A stretch of 64,000 nucleotides of DNA from Sulfurospirillum tamanense. Its GTDB lineage: Bacteria; Campylobacterota; Campylobacteria; Campylobacterales; Campylobacteraceae. Both the position numbers and the translations under genes were made by a program. Location: positions 38,661 through 102,660 of the forward strand of contig NZ_JAFHKK010000006.1 in NCBI RefSeq assembly GCF_016937535.1, in the 5' to 3' direction. This document shows, one piece after another, positions 35,938 to 44,398 of this stretch; within the stretch, counting starts at the first letter, position 1, and each line of letters begins with the position of its first letter. The notes beneath the pieces are model-generated. The model had not been told where the DNA came from. It saw nothing but the letters and a program-made list of their open reading frames with translations, and did no database searches.

Positions 35938-36052
35938 AGCAATGTTCTCGCTCATTCTCGGTTTGTCGTCCTGACAAACCTCCGGGGGTTCTCAGCCAAC
36001 GCTTATCCTGAGCGTTTAACAGCCTCGAAAACCCGCTCACACACTGCTCTAG
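35934..36052. repeat. Three-helix structured intergenic element
   Basis: The 119-bp gap between convergent genes folds as nested stems. Outer CTAGAGCA (35934-35941) pairs with TGCTCTAG (36045-36052). GGTTTGTC (35960-35967) pairs with GACAAACC (35973-35980). GGGTT (35986-35990) pairs with AACCC (36030-36034) and encloses AACGCT (35998-36003) with AGCGTT (36011-36016). Five T follow the outer stem. It could be a bidirectional terminator, a small RNA or a mobile palindromic unit. No other copy was seen here. Confidence 0.6.
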
Positions 36053-36056
36053 GTTT

Positions 36057-36521
36057 TTACACAGCGGGTGCGCTTAACTCTTTTACCGCCGCTTCGTCTA
36101 GGAGTGCTTCTACGACACTGTACCCTTTGCGCAATGCTTCGCTTAGCGCCGCATCGATGGCTTCTTGGTCGTTTTTGTCTTTGGGGACATTTTTGTTAGG
36201 CAGGGCGCAATTGTTGTAAAAATCATGCAAATACGCCACACCAGCGCGATAATCCAACCGATGGGTCAGTTCATTTTTGAGTTTTCGGGTTTCGTTCATG
36301 ATGGTGTAAGCTTGCTTGTCGATGAGTCCTAGGGACAAAAGCTCTTCGAGGAGTTTAAACTGAGTGACACTGCGCGAGGAGTTGGGTACAAGGGCTTCGG
36401 CGACAAATTCATAATACGCTTCAACGACCAAAATCAGTACATAAGGGCTTGTGCCAAGGGGGCTGGTTTCTTCTTGAATGAAGCGCTTAAAGTGGTCGAG
36501 TTTTTCTAAAGGGATGCTCAT
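36057..36521 (-). CDS. Hypothetical helical protein, possibly HEPN-like
   Basis: 154 residues, mostly helical. The middle (AYTIMNETRKLKNELTHRLDYRAG) resembles an R-x(n)-H helix seen in HEPN-fold proteins, but spacing is not the canonical Rx4-6H, so the link is weak. It starts on the stop of the RhlE-like helicase (ATGA overlap), implying joint translation and perhaps an RNA-related role. Family unknown to me. Confidence 0.62.
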   Translation of the reverse strand: MSIPLEKLDHFKRFIQEETSPLGTSPYVLILVVEAYYEFVAEALVPNSSRSVTQFKLLEELLSLGLIDKQAYTIMNETRKLKNELTHRLDYRAGVAYLHDFYNNCALPNKNVPKDKNDQEAIDAALSEALRKGYSVVEALLDEAAVKELSAPAV

Positions 36522-37789
36522 CGTTTGGCCTTTTTGGTGGGGTGTTTTTGAGTGGGTTTGGTGGCGGTTTTTGCGTTTGTTTTTTTACCTAGTTTAGTGT
36601 CAGGTTTTTTACCTTTTTGGGTAGGCCTTTTGCCTTGTTTTTTGGGCTTAGGAATATGCCAACGTTTGGCTTCAAAGCCTTCTAAAAAGTCGATTTTAAA
36701 GGTGCGTTTAGCAAGGGCTTCAATCTCTTTGAGTTTGCTTTTATCCTCAGGTGTGACGAGCGTAAAGGCTTCACCGCTCTCTCCTGCGCGGCCTGTACGT
36801 CCGATGCGGTGGATGTAATCTTCTGCATCAGGGGGCAGGTCAAAGTTGATAATCACAGGCAATTTTTCAATGTCCAGCCCGCGCGAAGCGATGTCAGTGG
36901 CGACGAGCACTTGAATCACCCCTGCTTTAAAAGCATTGAGCGCTTTGGCGCGGTGGGCGTAGGGGATGTCGCCGTGAAAAATAGCCGTTTTTAGGCCGCT
37001 TTCTTTCAAGTGCGCGCCTAGAACGTCAGCACTGCCTTTGGTTCTAGTAAAGACCAACGCTTGGGAAAAATTACGCGACCCAATGAGGTAAGAAAGGAGC
37101 TCGTTTTTTTGCTCTTTGTCACACCCGTAAAAGATTTGAGCAATGTGCGAGGTGTCTGGCACCGTGGGTGTGAGGGCGATGGTGAGGGGTTTTTTGAGGC
37201 AAATCTCTGAAAACCGCTTGATAGATTTGTTGAGGTTGACGGAAAAAAGCAAGGTTTGGCGTTTTTTCGGAAAGAGCGCGACAAGGGTTTGCACATCTGC
37301 CCAAAAGCCCATGTCTAAGATGCGGTCTGCCTCATCAAACACCACTAAACGCAAGCTCTCTAGACTCACATTGCCTAGCTTCAAATGCTCTAACAAACGC
37401 CCAGGCGTGGCGATTAGAATCTGCACACCGCTTTCGAGTTTTTTGGTTTGAGTGGAAAGTTTTGCACCCCCGTACACAGCACAACTTGTCAATCCTGTGT
37501 GTTGCGCGTAAGTTCGCACACTGCGCTCCACTTGCGTGGCCAGTTCGCGGGTAGGCACAAGGATGAGTCCGCGAAGGGCAGGGGAGGCGGGGCTGTTGAT
37601 GAGGTTGTGAAGCAGGGGCAACACGTATGCGGCAGTTTTGCCTGTGCCTGTTTGGGCTGTGGCCATAAGGTCGCGCCCTTGGAGGATAAGTGGGATGACT
37701 TTTTCTTGGACGGGCGTGGGCACATTGTAGCCAAGCGTGGCAAGAGTTGTGCACAAACGTGGGTCAATTCCCAGCGATTGAAATGGCAT
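36518..37789 (-). CDS. DEAD-box RNA helicase (RhlE group)
   Basis: 423 residues. Q-motif region VPTPVQ, motif I AQTGTGKT, Ia PTRELA, II DEAD, IV LVFTRTK, V ATDIASRGLD, VI HRIGRTGRAG. Motif III, normally SAT, reads SVN (~192-194), which links ATP hydrolysis to unwinding in other family members. The last ~60 residues are a Lys/Pro/Thr-rich basic tail (from ~375), as in RhlE proteins that bind ribosomal RNA. Likely acts in ribosome assembly or RNA decay. Confidence 0.92.
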   Translation of the reverse strand: MPFQSLGIDPRLCTTLATLGYNVPTPVQEKVIPLILQGRDLMATAQTGTGKTAAYVLPLLHNLINSPASPALRGLILVPTRELATQVERSVRTYAQHTGLTSCAVYGGAKLSTQTKKLESGVQILIATPGRLLEHLKLGNVSLESLRLVVFDEADRILDMGFWADVQTLVALFPKKRQTLLFSVNLNKSIKRFSEICLKKPLTIALTPTVPDTSHIAQIFYGCDKEQKNELLSYLIGSRNFSQALVFTRTKGSADVLGAHLKESGLKTAIFHGDIPYAHRAKALNAFKAGVIQVLVATDIASRGLDIEKLPVIINFDLPPDAEDYIHRIGRTGRAGESGEAFTLVTPEDKSKLKEIEALAKRTFKIDFLEGFEAKRWHIPKPKKQGKRPTQKGKKPDTKLGKKTNAKTATKPTQKHPTKKAKR

Positions 37790-37967
37790 GGTATTCCTTT
37801 GGGGGATTTAAAAGGCATTATACCTCTTATGCCCTTTGAATTTTATCCAAGAGCGTTACATGTAAAAGAGTTGCTTTTAAAAATGACGATTTTTAAGCCC
37901 CTTTTTACTTCCATGTGGTCACAATAACACTGAATCAATAAGAATAATATTTATACAAGGAGTTCGT

Positions 37968-38714
37968 ATGAAATTCGCAGTGTTAGTCCTAGCCTGTGTG
38001 TCATCATTGTTGGCGCATTTTCAAACCGTCCTCGTGGACAAAAGCGTTTTAGAACAAGGCGATAGCCCAAAAGTAGCTCTTAAATACGAGTTTACACACC
38101 CTTTTGAGCAAAGCCTTATGCAGATGGAAAAACCCCAAGACGTGGGTGTTTTTGTGGAGGGTGCGCGCCACTCTTTGGCGGAAAAAATGGTAGCGAAGAA
38201 AAAAGAAGGGATGCAGTACTGGGAGGCGAGTTACACCATCGAAGAACCCGCGGTGTACCAGTTTTATGTAGACCCTGTGCCCTATTTTGAGCCCGCGGAG
38301 GAAAAATTCATCCGCCATCAAACTAAAACCATCGTGGACGCGTTTGGCGCAGGTGAAGGCTGGGATGAACCTGTAGGGTTTAAAGCAGAAATCATCCCCC
38401 TCTCGCGCCCTTATTCGTTGTACGCGGGCAATCTCTTTAGCGGCCAAGTGTTCTACCAAGGTGAACCTGTGCCTTTTGCGGAAATCGAAATCGAGTTTTA
38501 CAATACTAAAGGCCTCAAAGCACCCAATGGTATGTATGTGACCCAAGTCACCAAAGCAGACGCCAATGGTATCTTTCATGTGGCCTTGCCAAAAGCAGGA
38601 TGGTGGGGCTTTGCCGCCCTTTTGGAAGATGATGAAACCCTTGCGTATCAAGGGGTAGAGTACCCTATAGAACTTGGCGCGGTGTTGTGGCTCAAAACGG
38701 AAGAGATGCGCTAG
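37968..38714 (+). CDS. nikK: NikK-like periplasmic nickel-uptake component (DUF4198)
   Basis: 248 residues with a cleavable signal peptide (MKFAVLVLACVSSLLA) leaving an N-terminal His-Phe, as in DUF4198/NikK proteins. The rest is a beta-sandwich ending with YQGVEYPIELGAVLWLK. It heads the five-gene nikKMLQO cluster encoding an energy-coupling-factor importer for nickel (or cobalt). Its stop directly abuts nikM. The name rests on gene order plus family. Confidence 0.83.
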   Translation: MKFAVLVLACVSSLLAHFQTVLVDKSVLEQGDSPKVALKYEFTHPFEQSLMQMEKPQDVGVFVEGARHSLAEKMVAKKKEGMQYWEASYTIEEPAVYQFYVDPVPYFEPAEEKFIRHQTKTIVDAFGAGEGWDEPVGFKAEIIPLSRPYSLYAGNLFSGQVFYQGEPVPFAEIEIEFYNTKGLKAPNGMYVTQVTKADANGIFHVALPKAGWWGFAALLEDDETLAYQGVEYPIELGAVLWLKTEEMR

Positions 38715-39314
38715 ATGCACATCAGCGAAGGAGTGTTGCGCCCCGAAATCTTGCTAGCAGGCGCGGCAGTTTCGACGGTATTAGTAGGCTGGGCCTTTAA
38801 AACCTTGCGCCACGAAGAGATTCCCAAAACGGCTGTGTTGTGTGCGTTGTTTTTTATCGCTTCGTTTATTCACGTTCCCGTTGGTCCCGCTTCCATGCAC
38901 TTGGTGCTTGGGGGAATCGTGGGGGCGTTTTTGGGGATGCGCGTGTTTGTGGCGGTCTTTGTGGGCTTGTTGCTCCAAGGGTTGCTGTTTGGTTATGGGG
39001 GTGTGAGCACCCTTGGGGTGAATGTCTTTAACATCGCCACACCCGCTTTGCTGGGTTATGGGCTTTTTGAGGCTTCAAAAAAGAGGGAAAAGTTCAAATC
39101 CCTGTGGTGGTTTTTAGTCGGGTTTGTGCCTTTGAGTGTTTCGGCCTCGTTGCTCTCTCTCGCACTTGCCCTTAATGGTGAGGCGTTTGTGGGGGTAGCT
39201 AAAGTGATTTTTGCGGCCCATTTTCCCCTTATGGTTGTGGAGGGTGTCATCACGTTGTTTGCCCTCGCTTTTGTTCAAAAAGTCTCCCCTCGCCTTTTGG
39301 AGCGCGCTTCGTGA
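38715..39314 (+). CDS. nikM: NikM/CbiM substrate-binding membrane component
   Basis: 199 residues. The N-terminal MHISEGVL supplies the metal ligands (N-terminus and His2) that define CbiM/NikM. Six hydrophobic helices follow. VPVGPASMHLVLGG (~52-65) is a second conserved metal-site region. It overlaps nikL by 4 bp. Nickel rather than cobalt is favoured by the companion NikK and NikL. Confidence 0.92.
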   Translation: MHISEGVLRPEILLAGAAVSTVLVGWAFKTLRHEEIPKTAVLCALFFIASFIHVPVGPASMHLVLGGIVGAFLGMRVFVAVFVGLLLQGLLFGYGGVSTLGVNVFNIATPALLGYGLFEASKKREKFKSLWWFLVGFVPLSVSASLLSLALALNGEAFVGVAKVIFAAHFPLMVVEGVITLFALAFVQKVSPRLLERAS

Positions 39315-39697
39315 AAAGGTTGGTGGTGGTGTTGTGGTGTTTGGCCTTGCCTTTGTGCGCCCACAAACTTTCTGTGTTTGCCAAGGAAGAGGCAGGTAAG
39401 GTGGAGCTGCGGGCGTATTTTAGTAAATCGGCCCCTTGCAAGGGGTGTCAAGTGTCTGTGCAAAACGCCTCAGATAAAATGCTTTTGCAAACCCAAACCA
39501 ACGACGAGGGCAAAGTGTGGCTAACCCTTCCCTCGGGAGCGTCGCGGGTGGTGGTGGAGGGCGGCATGGGGCACCAACAAGAGCTTGTGCTAGAAAATCC
39601 TGTGCCTGAGGAGGGCACGGTGTTGCCGTTCTTGCTTTCCTTGCTTGGCATTGGGGTGTTTTTTGCCCTCTTGTGGTTTATGAAGCGCCCCAAATGA
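39311..39697 (+). CDS. nikL: NikL-type auxiliary component
   Basis: 128 residues. A signal peptide ends at CAHKL, again exposing a His near the mature N-terminus. A small beta domain contains a CKGC pair (~42-45), and a C-terminal transmembrane helix (~103-123) has a basic tail (KRPK). The layout fits NikL of NikKMLQO systems. Overlaps on both sides (GTGA and ATGA). Confidence 0.82.
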   Translation: MKRLVVVLWCLALPLCAHKLSVFAKEEAGKVELRAYFSKSAPCKGCQVSVQNASDKMLLQTQTNDEGKVWLTLPSGASRVVVEGGMGHQQELVLENPVPEEGTVLPFLLSLLGIGVFFALLWFMKRPK

Positions 39698-40344
39698 ATC
39701 CTGCTGTTGCTTTGGTGTTGGTGGTGGTTTATGGTGGTGGTGTAGCACTCATGCAAAGCCTCTCTTTAGCGATGGTCTTGCCCCTTATGTGGCTTGGGGT
39801 GTACCAACGCCATGCCCTAGGACGTGTGCTAAAAACCTTGGTGTTAGTGAACGTGTTAGTGGCGGTTTTGGTCATCGCTCTTGTCCTCCAAGGCGCCCAT
39901 GACATGGCGCTTTTGGTGGCGGTGCGTTCGAATTGCATGGTGGCCTTTGTGCTGTTGTGTTTTGACCAAAAAGACGCCAATGCACTGGCGTGCGGGATGC
40001 AACAGTTGCGTTTGCCAGATGTGCTTGTGAGTATGGTGTTTTTCACGGCCAAGTTCATTGAACTGTTGCGGCGAGAATGTGTGCAGTTTAAAAACACCGC
40101 CAAGGTGCGGGGATTTGTCCCCAAAACAACCCTGCTCACGTACCGTACGGTAGCGGGATTTGTGGGGATGCTCATCATCAAAGCCTTTGAACGTGCAAGG
40201 CAGTTACAGTACACCATGAAAGTGCGCCAGTTTCAAGGGCGCATCTACACCCTTGAAGCCACCCCGTGCCCAAGACTGGGTGAATGGGGATTGCTTGGGG
40301 TAAGTGGTATTTCTTTGGTCTTATACGCAGGAGGGTGGTTATGA
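39694..40344 (+). CDS. nikQ: ECF transporter transmembrane (T) component
   Basis: 216 residues from the ATG at 39694, which overlaps the nikL stop. Hydrophobic helices are followed by the coupling-helix region with RRECVQF and KAFERARQLQYTMKVRQFQGR, matching the Ala-Arg-Gly-type motifs through which CbiQ/NikQ contacts its ATPase. Its stop overlaps the nikO start (ATGA). Confidence 0.87.
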   Translation: MNPAVALVLVVVYGGGVALMQSLSLAMVLPLMWLGVYQRHALGRVLKTLVLVNVLVAVLVIALVLQGAHDMALLVAVRSNCMVAFVLLCFDQKDANALACGMQQLRLPDVLVSMVFFTAKFIELLRRECVQFKNTAKVRGFVPKTTLLTYRTVAGFVGMLIIKAFERARQLQYTMKVRQFQGRIYTLEATPCPRLGEWGLLGVSGISLVLYAGGWL

Positions 40345-40994
40345 GTTGTTCGGTGACGCTTCGTGCTCTGACGCTGAGGCGTGATGGGGTTTGCTTGTGC
40401 GAGGGAATAAACTTGGACGTTTCCCACAAAGAGAAAATCGCCATCATTGGGCCAAACGGGTGTGGTAAGACCACCTTGCTAGAAACCCTTGTAGGACTTC
40501 GTTTGCCTCAAGGGGGAACGTTGGAACTGTTTCATCAACCCATGACCTGCGAGAAAGACTACGAGCCTTTACGGTTTGTGGTGGGGTATTTGTTTCAAGA
40601 TTCGGACAACCAATTTCTCTCGCCCATCGTGGAAGATGACGTGGCGTTTGGCTTGTTAGTCAATGGCGTTAGTGTGGAAGAAGCGCGCCTAAAAACACGG
40701 ATGATGCTCGAAGACTTGGGCATTTCGCACTTGGCTAAAAAGGTCGTGTACCACCTCTCAGGCGGGGAGAAAAAACTGGTCGCGTTAGCGGGTGTTTTGA
40801 TTACTGAACCCAAGTTGCTTTTGTTGGATGAGCCGACCAATGGACTAGACGCGCTCATGCAACAACGCTTGGTGGAGATTTTGAGAGGAATCGACAAGAG
40901 CATTATCATCGTCTCTCACCATCAAGAATTCATCGACTCGGTGGTAGATGGGGTGTATGAAATGCGCCCCAAAGGTTTGACGCGTATACGCTAA
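40341..40994 (+). CDS. nikO: ECF transporter ATP-binding (A) component
   Basis: 217 residues from the ATG at 40341. Walker A GPNGCGKTT (~34-42), Q-loop LFQDSDNQFLSPIVEDDVAFG, signature LSGGEKKL, Walker B LLLLDEPT and switch His (VSHH). The DSDNQ motif is typical of ECF ATPases. It ends the nik operon. The frame is open back to 40284 inside nikQ but that part is a shadow. Confidence 0.93.
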   Translation: MSCSVTLRALTLRRDGVCLCEGINLDVSHKEKIAIIGPNGCGKTTLLETLVGLRLPQGGTLELFHQPMTCEKDYEPLRFVVGYLFQDSDNQFLSPIVEDDVAFGLLVNGVSVEEARLKTRMMLEDLGISHLAKKVVYHLSGGEKKLVALAGVLITEPKLLLLDEPTNGLDALMQQRLVEILRGIDKSIIIVSHHQEFIDSVVDGVYEMRPKGLTRIR

Positions 40995-41030
40995 AATGCT
41001 ATTTATTCTTTACATGTAAAGGGTGTTGGC

Positions 41031-41717
41031 ATGCAACTTCCTCCTTTGTTTCAAGGCACACTTATTAAACGCTACAAACGGTTTTTGGCCGATGTGGTGC
41101 TAGAAAATGGGCAGACCATCACCGCCCATGTGCCAAACTCTGGCGCGATGACTTCGACTATCGCCCAAGGATGTCCCGTGTGGGTGAGCTACCACGAAAA
41201 CCCCAAGCGCAAACTGGCTTACACCTTGGAACTCAGCGATATGGGCAGTGGATTGATTTGTGTGAACACAGGCTGGGCCAATAAGCTTACTATTGAAGGC
41301 ATCCAAAACGGCGTGATTGAGGAGCTTCAAGGGTACGAGAGCCTCATGCCTGAACAGCGTTATGGGGAACATTCGCGCATTGATATTTTGCTTCAACGGG
41401 GTGAGGAAAAGTGCTACGTGGAAGTCAAAAGCGTGACCTTGCACCTTGGCGATACCTTTGCCTTTCCTGATGCAATAAGTGCGCGCGGGACGAAGCATTT
41501 GCACGAACTTGCCGCCATGAAGCGTGCGGGACATCGGGCGGTGATGGTGTATGTCATCGGGCGGAGCGAGGCGCTGCCTTTTCGTTTAGCGCACGAAATC
41601 GACCCTGCGTACGCCAAGGCCTTTGAAGAAGCCCGCGAAGCAGGCGTGGAAGCTTTGGTGTACCAAACGCGCCTTACATGTAAAGCACTTAGCCTTGAAA
41701 AAAGGAAGATTAAATGA
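41031..41717 (+). CDS. sfsA: SfsA family DNA-binding/nuclease-like protein
   Basis: 228 residues. SfsA was described as sugar fermentation stimulation protein; its core has a nuclease-like fold. Family blocks: KRYKRFLADVVLENG, AHVPNSGAM, VEVKSVTL and FPDAISARGTKHLHEL. A full CTTTACATGTAAAG palindrome lies 11 bp before its start (41010-41019), and another in the gene encodes RLTCK (41674-41683). It overlaps the DUF523 gene by 4 bp. Confidence 0.92.
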   Translation: MQLPPLFQGTLIKRYKRFLADVVLENGQTITAHVPNSGAMTSTIAQGCPVWVSYHENPKRKLAYTLELSDMGSGLICVNTGWANKLTIEGIQNGVIEELQGYESLMPEQRYGEHSRIDILLQRGEEKCYVEVKSVTLHLGDTFAFPDAISARGTKHLHELAAMKRAGHRAVMVYVIGRSEALPFRLAHEIDPAYAKAFEEAREAGVEALVYQTRLTCKALSLEKRKIK

Positions 41718-42202
41718 TTCTAGTGAGCGCGTGTCTTTTGGGAGAAAAGGTGCGGTATGATGGGGGTGAAAACAGGTGCGCGCATCCGTATCTACAGCAG
41801 TGGGTAAAAGAAGGGCGTGTGGTGGCGGTGTGTCCTGAGAGGCTTGGAGGACTGCCCACGCCGCGCCCGCCTGCGGAGATTACCTGTGGAGGAAGTGGTG
41901 CGCAGGTGCTAGAGGGCAAAGCGCGGGTGATGGACGCGCGAGGCGAGGAGGTGAGCGAAGCGTTTGTTAAAGGCGCACACGAAGTCGTAGCTTTAGCAAA
42001 ACGCCACGGCGCGCGGATGGCTATCTTGAAAGAAGGCAGTCCCTCATGTGGAAGTTCACGTATTTATGATGGCACCTTTGGAGGTGTGAAAGTCGCAGGA
42101 GAGGGCGTATGTGCGAGCGCCCTAAGAAAAGCTGGCATCGCCGTGTTTAGCGAAAACCAGCTTGAAGCAGCGTGGGCTTATCTTACGCCATCAAAAGCTT
42201 GA
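41714..42202 (+). CDS. DUF523 family protein
   Basis: 162 residues. VSACLLGEKVRYDG (4-17), CPERLGGLPTPRPPAEI and LKEGSPSCGSSRIYDG are the DUF523 hallmarks, with conserved cysteines that may hold an Fe-S cluster or metal. It has no known reaction, though related proteins are fused to DUF1722. It starts on the sfsA stop. Its 3' end overlaps the convergent DUF234-like gene by 20 bp. Confidence 0.9.
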   Translation: MILVSACLLGEKVRYDGGENRCAHPYLQQWVKEGRVVAVCPERLGGLPTPRPPAEITCGGSGAQVLEGKARVMDARGEEVSEAFVKGAHEVVALAKRHGARMAILKEGSPSCGSSRIYDGTFGGVKVAGEGVCASALRKAGIAVFSENQLEAAWAYLTPSKA

Positions 42203-43019
42203 GGTGCTTTAGGGTGAAGAGGTGGACGTTGGGGTGGTTTTTGAGTTCACTGGAAAAGCCACCTTTTGCCACAAGGACGTAGCCATCAGCGGTGATGTTG
42301 GCGTTTTTGGCAAGGGCTTGGAGCGCGGAAAGGTCGCTTTTTTTCATTTTTTGCGCACTGTGCTTGAAGGTGCCTACAAGGGTGGATTTGTCTTTACATG
42401 TAATGACAAGAGGGACGTAAAGGGAGCTATTCCAAAAGGCGCGCACGCTCATGGCTTCGGGGAGGCTTTCAAGGAGGAACAGTTGGGCGAGTTGCTCAAA
42501 GGTGCGCTGGGAAAATTCGCTTTTTTGCTGGGCAAAACGCTGGGAAAATTCTGCATAATCCCCTTGGGAAATGCCTTTAAACAGGGGCGACACAAAGGCA
42601 AACCAAAACCGAAAAAAGGGCAAGGTGAAGCTCAGACGCTCTTGGTCTGGGTTTTTAAAACATGCTTCAGTACGTAAAAATCCCGCCTCACTCATGGCTT
42701 CTACGGCGCGAATGCCTTCAGCCAGACTCACATTAGCCCGTTTAAAGGCGGTGCGTCCATCCCCTTGGGCGACGCCCGTGAGGACTTTGTGGTACAAAGG
42801 GTTGCTTCCTGTGAAGTGGGTGATGAGCGAATGGAGTTGTTTGTAAGGCACCAAGATATGCTCCTCGATGAGCGTTTCAAGGGGTTTATTTGGGTCGATG
42901 ACATCGTCGAGTCCGCCAAAAATAGCAAAAAGTTCAAGGGCTGTAGCGGGGTCGGTGATAGCGTTGTGGTGGCAAAATAGACGAAATTGCTCTGTTAGGG
43001 GCGTATGAAAAGGAAGAAT
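42183..43019 (-). CDS. DUF234-like protein, probable ATT start
   Basis: About 278 residues. The C-terminal third resembles the DUF234 region found after archaeal-type ATPase domains, with a nuclease-like look (YVPLVITCKDKSTLVGTFKHS). The N-terminal part is helical, with no P-loop. The frame runs back to a GTG at 43124 inside the ATPase gene, without a ribosome site. A TATAAT (reverse strand, 43047-43052) lies downstream of that GTG, and AAGG (43027-43030) stands 7 nt before an ATT (43019), so a rare ATT start is proposed. One palindrome encodes VITCK. Confidence 0.62.
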   Translation of the reverse strand: MLPFHTPLTEQFRLFCHHNAITDPATALELFAIFGGLDDVIDPNKPLETLIEEHILVPYKQLHSLITHFTGSNPLYHKVLTGVAQGDGRTAFKRANVSLAEGIRAVEAMSEAGFLRTEACFKNPDQERLSFTLPFFRFWFAFVSPLFKGISQGDYAEFSQRFAQQKSEFSQRTFEQLAQLFLLESLPEAMSVRAFWNSSLYVPLVITCKDKSTLVGTFKHSAQKMKKSDLSALQALAKNANITADGYVLVAKGGFSSELKNHPNVHLFTLKHLKLLMA

Positions 43020-43096
43020 GGGAAAGCCTTGTGTTAAAGTGGGGGTATTATACAGGGTTTTGGGTTTACATGTAAGAGGGTTTTGAACAGTCCCGA

Positions 43097-44290
43097 CTAA
43101 TGTCCATAAAACCCAAACAACCACAGCGGTATTTTTTTATCATTGGTTGTAAAATCAATATCAAGGGCCAAATAGCTCTTTGGCGTATCTTTTATTTGTG
43201 AAAAATCTTTGCTTCGTCCCCCAACTTCAAAAATATTGCCATCTACTACAAAATCTCCAACATCACTGTAAAAAATAGTTTCAAAGCAGTTTACAAAAAA
43301 TGTTTCTCGCACGGTTCCTATCTCTGCTTCGGTTGCAAATTTATTGCTGTAACTATAAAGGATGTTTGTATTGGCAAAAAGGAGTTTTTGTGGCTTCTTG
43401 GTGGTTTTTTTAGCCTCTTTTTTCATGGATTTAAAAATCCCTGTCTTATCCAGTATTTCCATATACGTGTAGAGAGTCGGCTCACTTATGCCCATATCCC
43501 TACTCAACGAAGCCATGTTAACGCTAAAAGGTTTCTTTGCACTCACAACTAAAAAGATAAGTTTTTGAAATACAGACACATGGGTGTAGTCTATTTTGTT
43601 CAACGAAGGGATGTCTTCATGAATAATTTTATCCATAGCATTAAAAAGTTTTTGTTCAAAATACTCTTTGCCTTCTAGGTAAAACGGGTATGCGCCATGT
43701 TTCAAGTATTCTTTAAAATGCGCAAATAAATCCTCATGGCCAAAGACCAACTCCTTGCTAATGGAAGATGCATTACTTAAAATCTCTTCAAGGCTGTAGC
43801 TAGAAAAAGGAGTCCCCTTCTCAAGCTCCAAATACTCTTTAAAGGAGAGTATGTCCATTTTGTGCAGCACGAGTCTTCTGCTAAGGTCATATTTTTCATA
43901 GAGAATATTGAGCATCGATGAGCCACTAAGCCTGATGGTAAGATCAGGAAAACTGTCATAGATATTTTTAATCTCCATTGCCCAATTTTTGTATTGGTGG
44001 ACTTCATCGATAGCTATGAAGCGCCCGCCTAGAGCATAAAATTCATCGACTATAGTATAGATACGGCTATTGGTGAACTCTATATCGTCCCCACTCATGT
44101 ATAAAACTTTTTGCGGAAGGCTTTTGAGATATTGAAGCAAAAGCGTTGTTTTTCCAACCCCTCTGGGGCCTATTAGCCCAATAAGCCTCTCGCTGTTTTT
44201 TAAGACATTGAAGTACTTTGTTCTTATGTAAGAAGTGTCAGTCTTAGCAAAAAGAAGTTCTTGCTTTCGTATAAAATAGTCAAGTTTCAT
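43097..44290 (-). CDS. AAA ATPase with DUF4143-type C-terminus
   Basis: 397 residues. Walker A GPRGVGKTT (~40-48), Walker B FIAIDEVH (~91-98), sensor LSGSS, a winged-helix-like middle (MASLSRDMGISEPTLYTYMEILDKTG) and a C-terminal domain with the E-V-GG-x-K-DFSQIK pattern ending IPLWLFGFYGH. Such proteins are common, horizontally mobile and of unknown role. Codon use is visibly more AT-rich than neighbours, and no TTACATGTAA occurs in it, suggesting recent arrival. A broken paralog lies 2 kb away (46349-46516). Confidence 0.88.
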   Translation of the reverse strand: MKLDYFIRKQELLFAKTDTSYIRTKYFNVLKNSERLIGLIGPRGVGKTTLLLQYLKSLPQKVLYMSGDDIEFTNSRIYTIVDEFYALGGRFIAIDEVHQYKNWAMEIKNIYDSFPDLTIRLSGSSMLNILYEKYDLSRRLVLHKMDILSFKEYLELEKGTPFSSYSLEEILSNASSISKELVFGHEDLFAHFKEYLKHGAYPFYLEGKEYFEQKLFNAMDKIIHEDIPSLNKIDYTHVSVFQKLIFLVVSAKKPFSVNMASLSRDMGISEPTLYTYMEILDKTGIFKSMKKEAKKTTKKPQKLLFANTNILYSYSNKFATEAEIGTVRETFFVNCFETIFYSDVGDFVVDGNIFEVGGRSKDFSQIKDTPKSYLALDIDFTTNDKKIPLWLFGFYGH

Positions 44291-44398
44291 CTATTTCCTT
44301 AAATGCTTTTAGTGATTATAGCACAAAATAGAAAAACACATTTTAGTAAAATGGGTTAAAAGGGCATAAGGAAAGACTTAAACAAGACCTTGCAACCC

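Noticed and set aside
37920..37967. NikR operator before nikK
   Set aside because: Only one AT-rich half-site (AATAATA) is seen; the partner half at the required spacing is missing.
38049..38720. 223-residue open frame antisense to nikK
   Set aside because: It lies wholly opposite a well-supported gene, has no ribosome site, and its composition (many His, Arg, Phe) is typical of a shadow frame.
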